From: Verrucomicrobiota bacterium | GTDB lineage: Bacteria; Verrucomicrobiota; Verrucomicrobiia; Chthoniobacterales; UBA10450 | Reading direction: 5' to 3' | DNA length: 61,760 nt | NCBI GenBank assembly: GCA_003218305.1 | Contig: QHMY01000039.1 | Span: 1 to 61,760, forward strand | Part shown: piece after piece, positions 60,202-61,760 of the stretch | Numbering within the stretch: the stretch's first letter is position 1 | Layout of the letters: each line of letters opens with the position of its first letter | Translations under genes and position numbers: made by a program | Notes under the pieces: generated by a model | What the model was told of the DNA's origin: nothing | Database searches by the model: none | Seen by the model: only the letters and a program-made list of their open reading frames with translations

Positions 60202-61760
60202 TCACACCGGCTTCAGTTCTTCCGGCCGAACGGGCAGACGCCGAACTCGCTTGCCCGTGGCGGCGAAGATGGCGTTTACGATCGCCGGCGCAACGGGAGG
60301 CACAGTCGGGTCACCCATACCAAATGGCTCTGTCGCTTCGCTCGGGACAAGGTGCACCTCGATCGCGGGCGTGTCGCGCATGCGGGCCACCCCGAAATCG
60401 GCATAGGTCGATTGGACCGCCGCGCCATCGCGGAACGTGATTTCACCCAGGAGCGCGGATGAAATTCCCCAGAGAATTCCACTCTCGACTTGTTGTTCGA
60501 CCCCGGTGGGATTGACGACCAGACCGCAATCGACGGCCGCCACCACGCGTTCCACCCGCACTTTCCCAGCCTCGTCCACCGCCACGTCTACGACGTAGGC
60601 GATGCAGGTTTCTCCATTGTAAATGTTGCAAGCCACTCCGCGCCCGTGCCGGGCCGTTACTGGCGCGCCCCAGCCGGATTTTTCCCGCGCCATTTCGAGC
60701 ACACGCCGCAAACGCCCGCGATCAATCGTCAAGGATCCGGCCTTGAAGGTGTCGGGCTCCTTAAGCAGGTCGAGACGCAAAGCCAGCGGGTCGGTCCCAC
60801 GGAGATTCGCCACTTCATCCAGGAACGCCTCACGCGCGAAGACGCTCGAGGCCGCGAAGCTCGAACGCCACGGGCCATGCCGCACCGGAAGATCGACCAG
60901 CACGTAGGCTGTTTCAATTGAAGGAATCGCGTAGGGCACGTCATAAACACCTCCGGACAAATCCTGGTAATAGGCGGCATCCCGGGCCGCGGCTGAATCG
61001 GACGGTTTGAGGTTGTAGGGCGAACCAGCCTTGGTATGCCGCCAGGCCACCAGCGCGTCCGCCGAATCGAAACCCGCGGAAAGATGATGCACGGACGCGG
61101 CCTGAAAATGGCCGTGCCGCATGTCGTCCGCCCGACTCCAGAACACCTGCACCGGCGCCTTGACGGCGCGAGAGATTTCCGCGGCTTCCAACGCGTAATC
61201 GACCGCCAGCCGCCGCCCAAATCCGCCGCCGATCAGCGTTACGTTGACTTCAACCTTTTCCGGCGCCATTCCGAGAAATTTAGCCAGCTCTTCCTGGAGC
61301 GCGTTGGGCGCCTGGGTCGGAGCCCAGATGACACAGCTATCTGCCCGCACGTCGGCGACACAGTTCATCGTCTCGACCGGCGCATGCGCGGAGAAAGGAT
61401 AAGTGTAGCTCCCGTAAATCGTCCGCGCCGCCGCTCGGGTGCCCGCCGGAGCATCGTCCTTGCGAGTCACCACGCCTTTTTGCTCGGACATTTCCTCCAG
61501 CCGTTTGAAATGCGCCTCGGAATCGAACCCGCCCTCGGGCGGTGTGCCCCAGTCGACCGCAAGTGCGGTGCGCCCCTTCAGGGCCGCCCAGCTCGACTCT
61601 GCCACCACGGCAATTCCGCTCGCGCAGGAAACGATGCGCACCCCATGAATCGCGAGCGCGTTCGCGTCCTGCGAACTTGCCGGTTTCGCCCCGGTCCACG
61701 GTGGCCGCTCGATTGACGCGTAAAGCATTCCCGGAATCTTCGCGTCGATGCCGTATCGCG
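60202..61760 (-). CDS. Molybdopterin-binding large subunit, isoquinoline 1-oxidoreductase type (5' end cut)
   Basis: The frame runs off the right edge; about 519 C-terminal residues are visible. Xanthine-oxidase-family large subunit of the IorB type: [92 protein letters not shown] and [19 protein letters not shown]. It hydroxylates N-heterocycles or aldehydes, usually in the periplasm with a 2Fe-2S subunit, which is not in the window. Oddity: near the C-terminus the expected GxGEP with the catalytic Glu reads [19 protein letters not shown], so Asp replaces Glu. Otherwise the protein looks intact. Confidence 0.9.
   Translation of the reverse strand, partial: RYGIDAKIPGMLYASIERPPWTGAKPASSQDANALAIHGVRIVSCASGIAVVAESSWAALKGRTALAVDWGTPPEGGFDSEAHFKRLEEMSEQKGVVTRKDDAPAGTRAAARTIYGSYTYPFSAHAPVETMNCVADVRADSCVIWAPTQAPNALQEELAKFLGMAPEKVEVNVTLIGGGFGRRLAVDYALEAAEISRAVKAPVQVFWSRADDMRHGHFQAASVHHLSAGFDSADALVAWRHTKAGSPYNLKPSDSAAARDAAYYQDLSGGVYDVPYAIPSIETAYVLVDLPVRHGPWRSSFAASSVFAREAFLDEVANLRGTDPLALRLDLLKEPDTFKAGSLTIDRGRLRRVLEMAREKSGWGAPVTARHGRGVACNIYNGETCIAYVVDVAVDEAGKVRVERVVAAVDCGLVVNPTGVEQQVESGILWGISSALLGEITFRDGAAVQSTYADFGVARMRDTPAIEVHLVPSEATEPFGMGDPTVPPVAPAIVNAIFAATGKRVRRLPVRPEELKPV

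Overview
This window is chromosomal DNA from a G+C-rich bacterium. The best guess is a soil-type member of the Verrucomicrobiota, near Chthoniobacterales. That is an inference from gene content: twin pseudopilins sharing a GFTLVEIMIVVAIIALLAAI core, a class II ribonucleotide reductase, a CcsA with a large N-terminal extension, many secreted proteins of unknown-function families, and dispersed repeats ending in TGTCATCCCGAG. No phage, plasmid, CRISPR or complete insertion sequence is visible, and no ribosomal RNA.

Layout. (1) 1-5.9 kb: the 3' part of uvrA, a translationally coupled secreted TPR protein, and a convergent panE. (2) 6-28.8 kb: a long surface-glycan region. It holds eight polytopic membrane proteins, most resembling GT-C glycosyltransferases (one is a frameshifted copy), two GT2-methyltransferase fusions, a GDP-mannose-dehydratase-like SDR, a sugar C-methyltransferase-like protein and an FkbM methyltransferase. 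Two pseudopilin genes sit inside it with a sigma-54-like promoter and a strong terminator. Many genes overlap at their stop and start codons, which suggests one long minus-strand unit from about 25.8 to 15.4 kb. (3) 28.8-34.4 kb: acyl-CoA dehydrogenase, a small conserved protein and nrdJ. (4) 35-44.3 kb: a YfiR/CHASE8 signalling pair, tRNA-Ser, a transglutaminase-like protein, a three-domain UPF0489-NlpC/P60-CapA protein next to a secreted glycan-binding-type protein, and two unknown paired genes. (5) 44.3-56.5 kb: mostly housekeeping (WalJ-like hydrolase, GNAT, VOC, fumC, methyltransferase, ctlX, ccsA), plus an HTH-receiver protein and a histidine kinase on either side of tRNA-Val, and a bacterial GH47 mannosidase lipoprotein. 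(6) 56.6-61.8 kb: an MBL hydrolase, a tandem array of four tiny genes, DUF2891 and DUF4013 proteins, and the 3' part of a molybdenum hydroxylase large subunit.

The strongest candidate for something undescribed is the array at 57743-58207. It contains four consecutive 28-codon genes for nearly uncharged single-helix membrane peptides that share the invariant C-terminus MCWLIPAPVFN. Copies 1 and 3 differ at four bases, all synonymous, so the peptide itself appears to be under selection. The copies alternate between two subtypes (A-B-A-B), as if an A+B pair had been duplicated. All four lack a purine-rich ribosome-binding site. Other notable points are the YfiR plus CHASE8-histidine-kinase pair, the three-domain CapA fusion, the broken tandem copy of a TMTC-like glycosyltransferase, a heptamer repeat inserted in frame in uvrA, and an Asp where the catalytic Glu is expected in the molybdenum enzyme.
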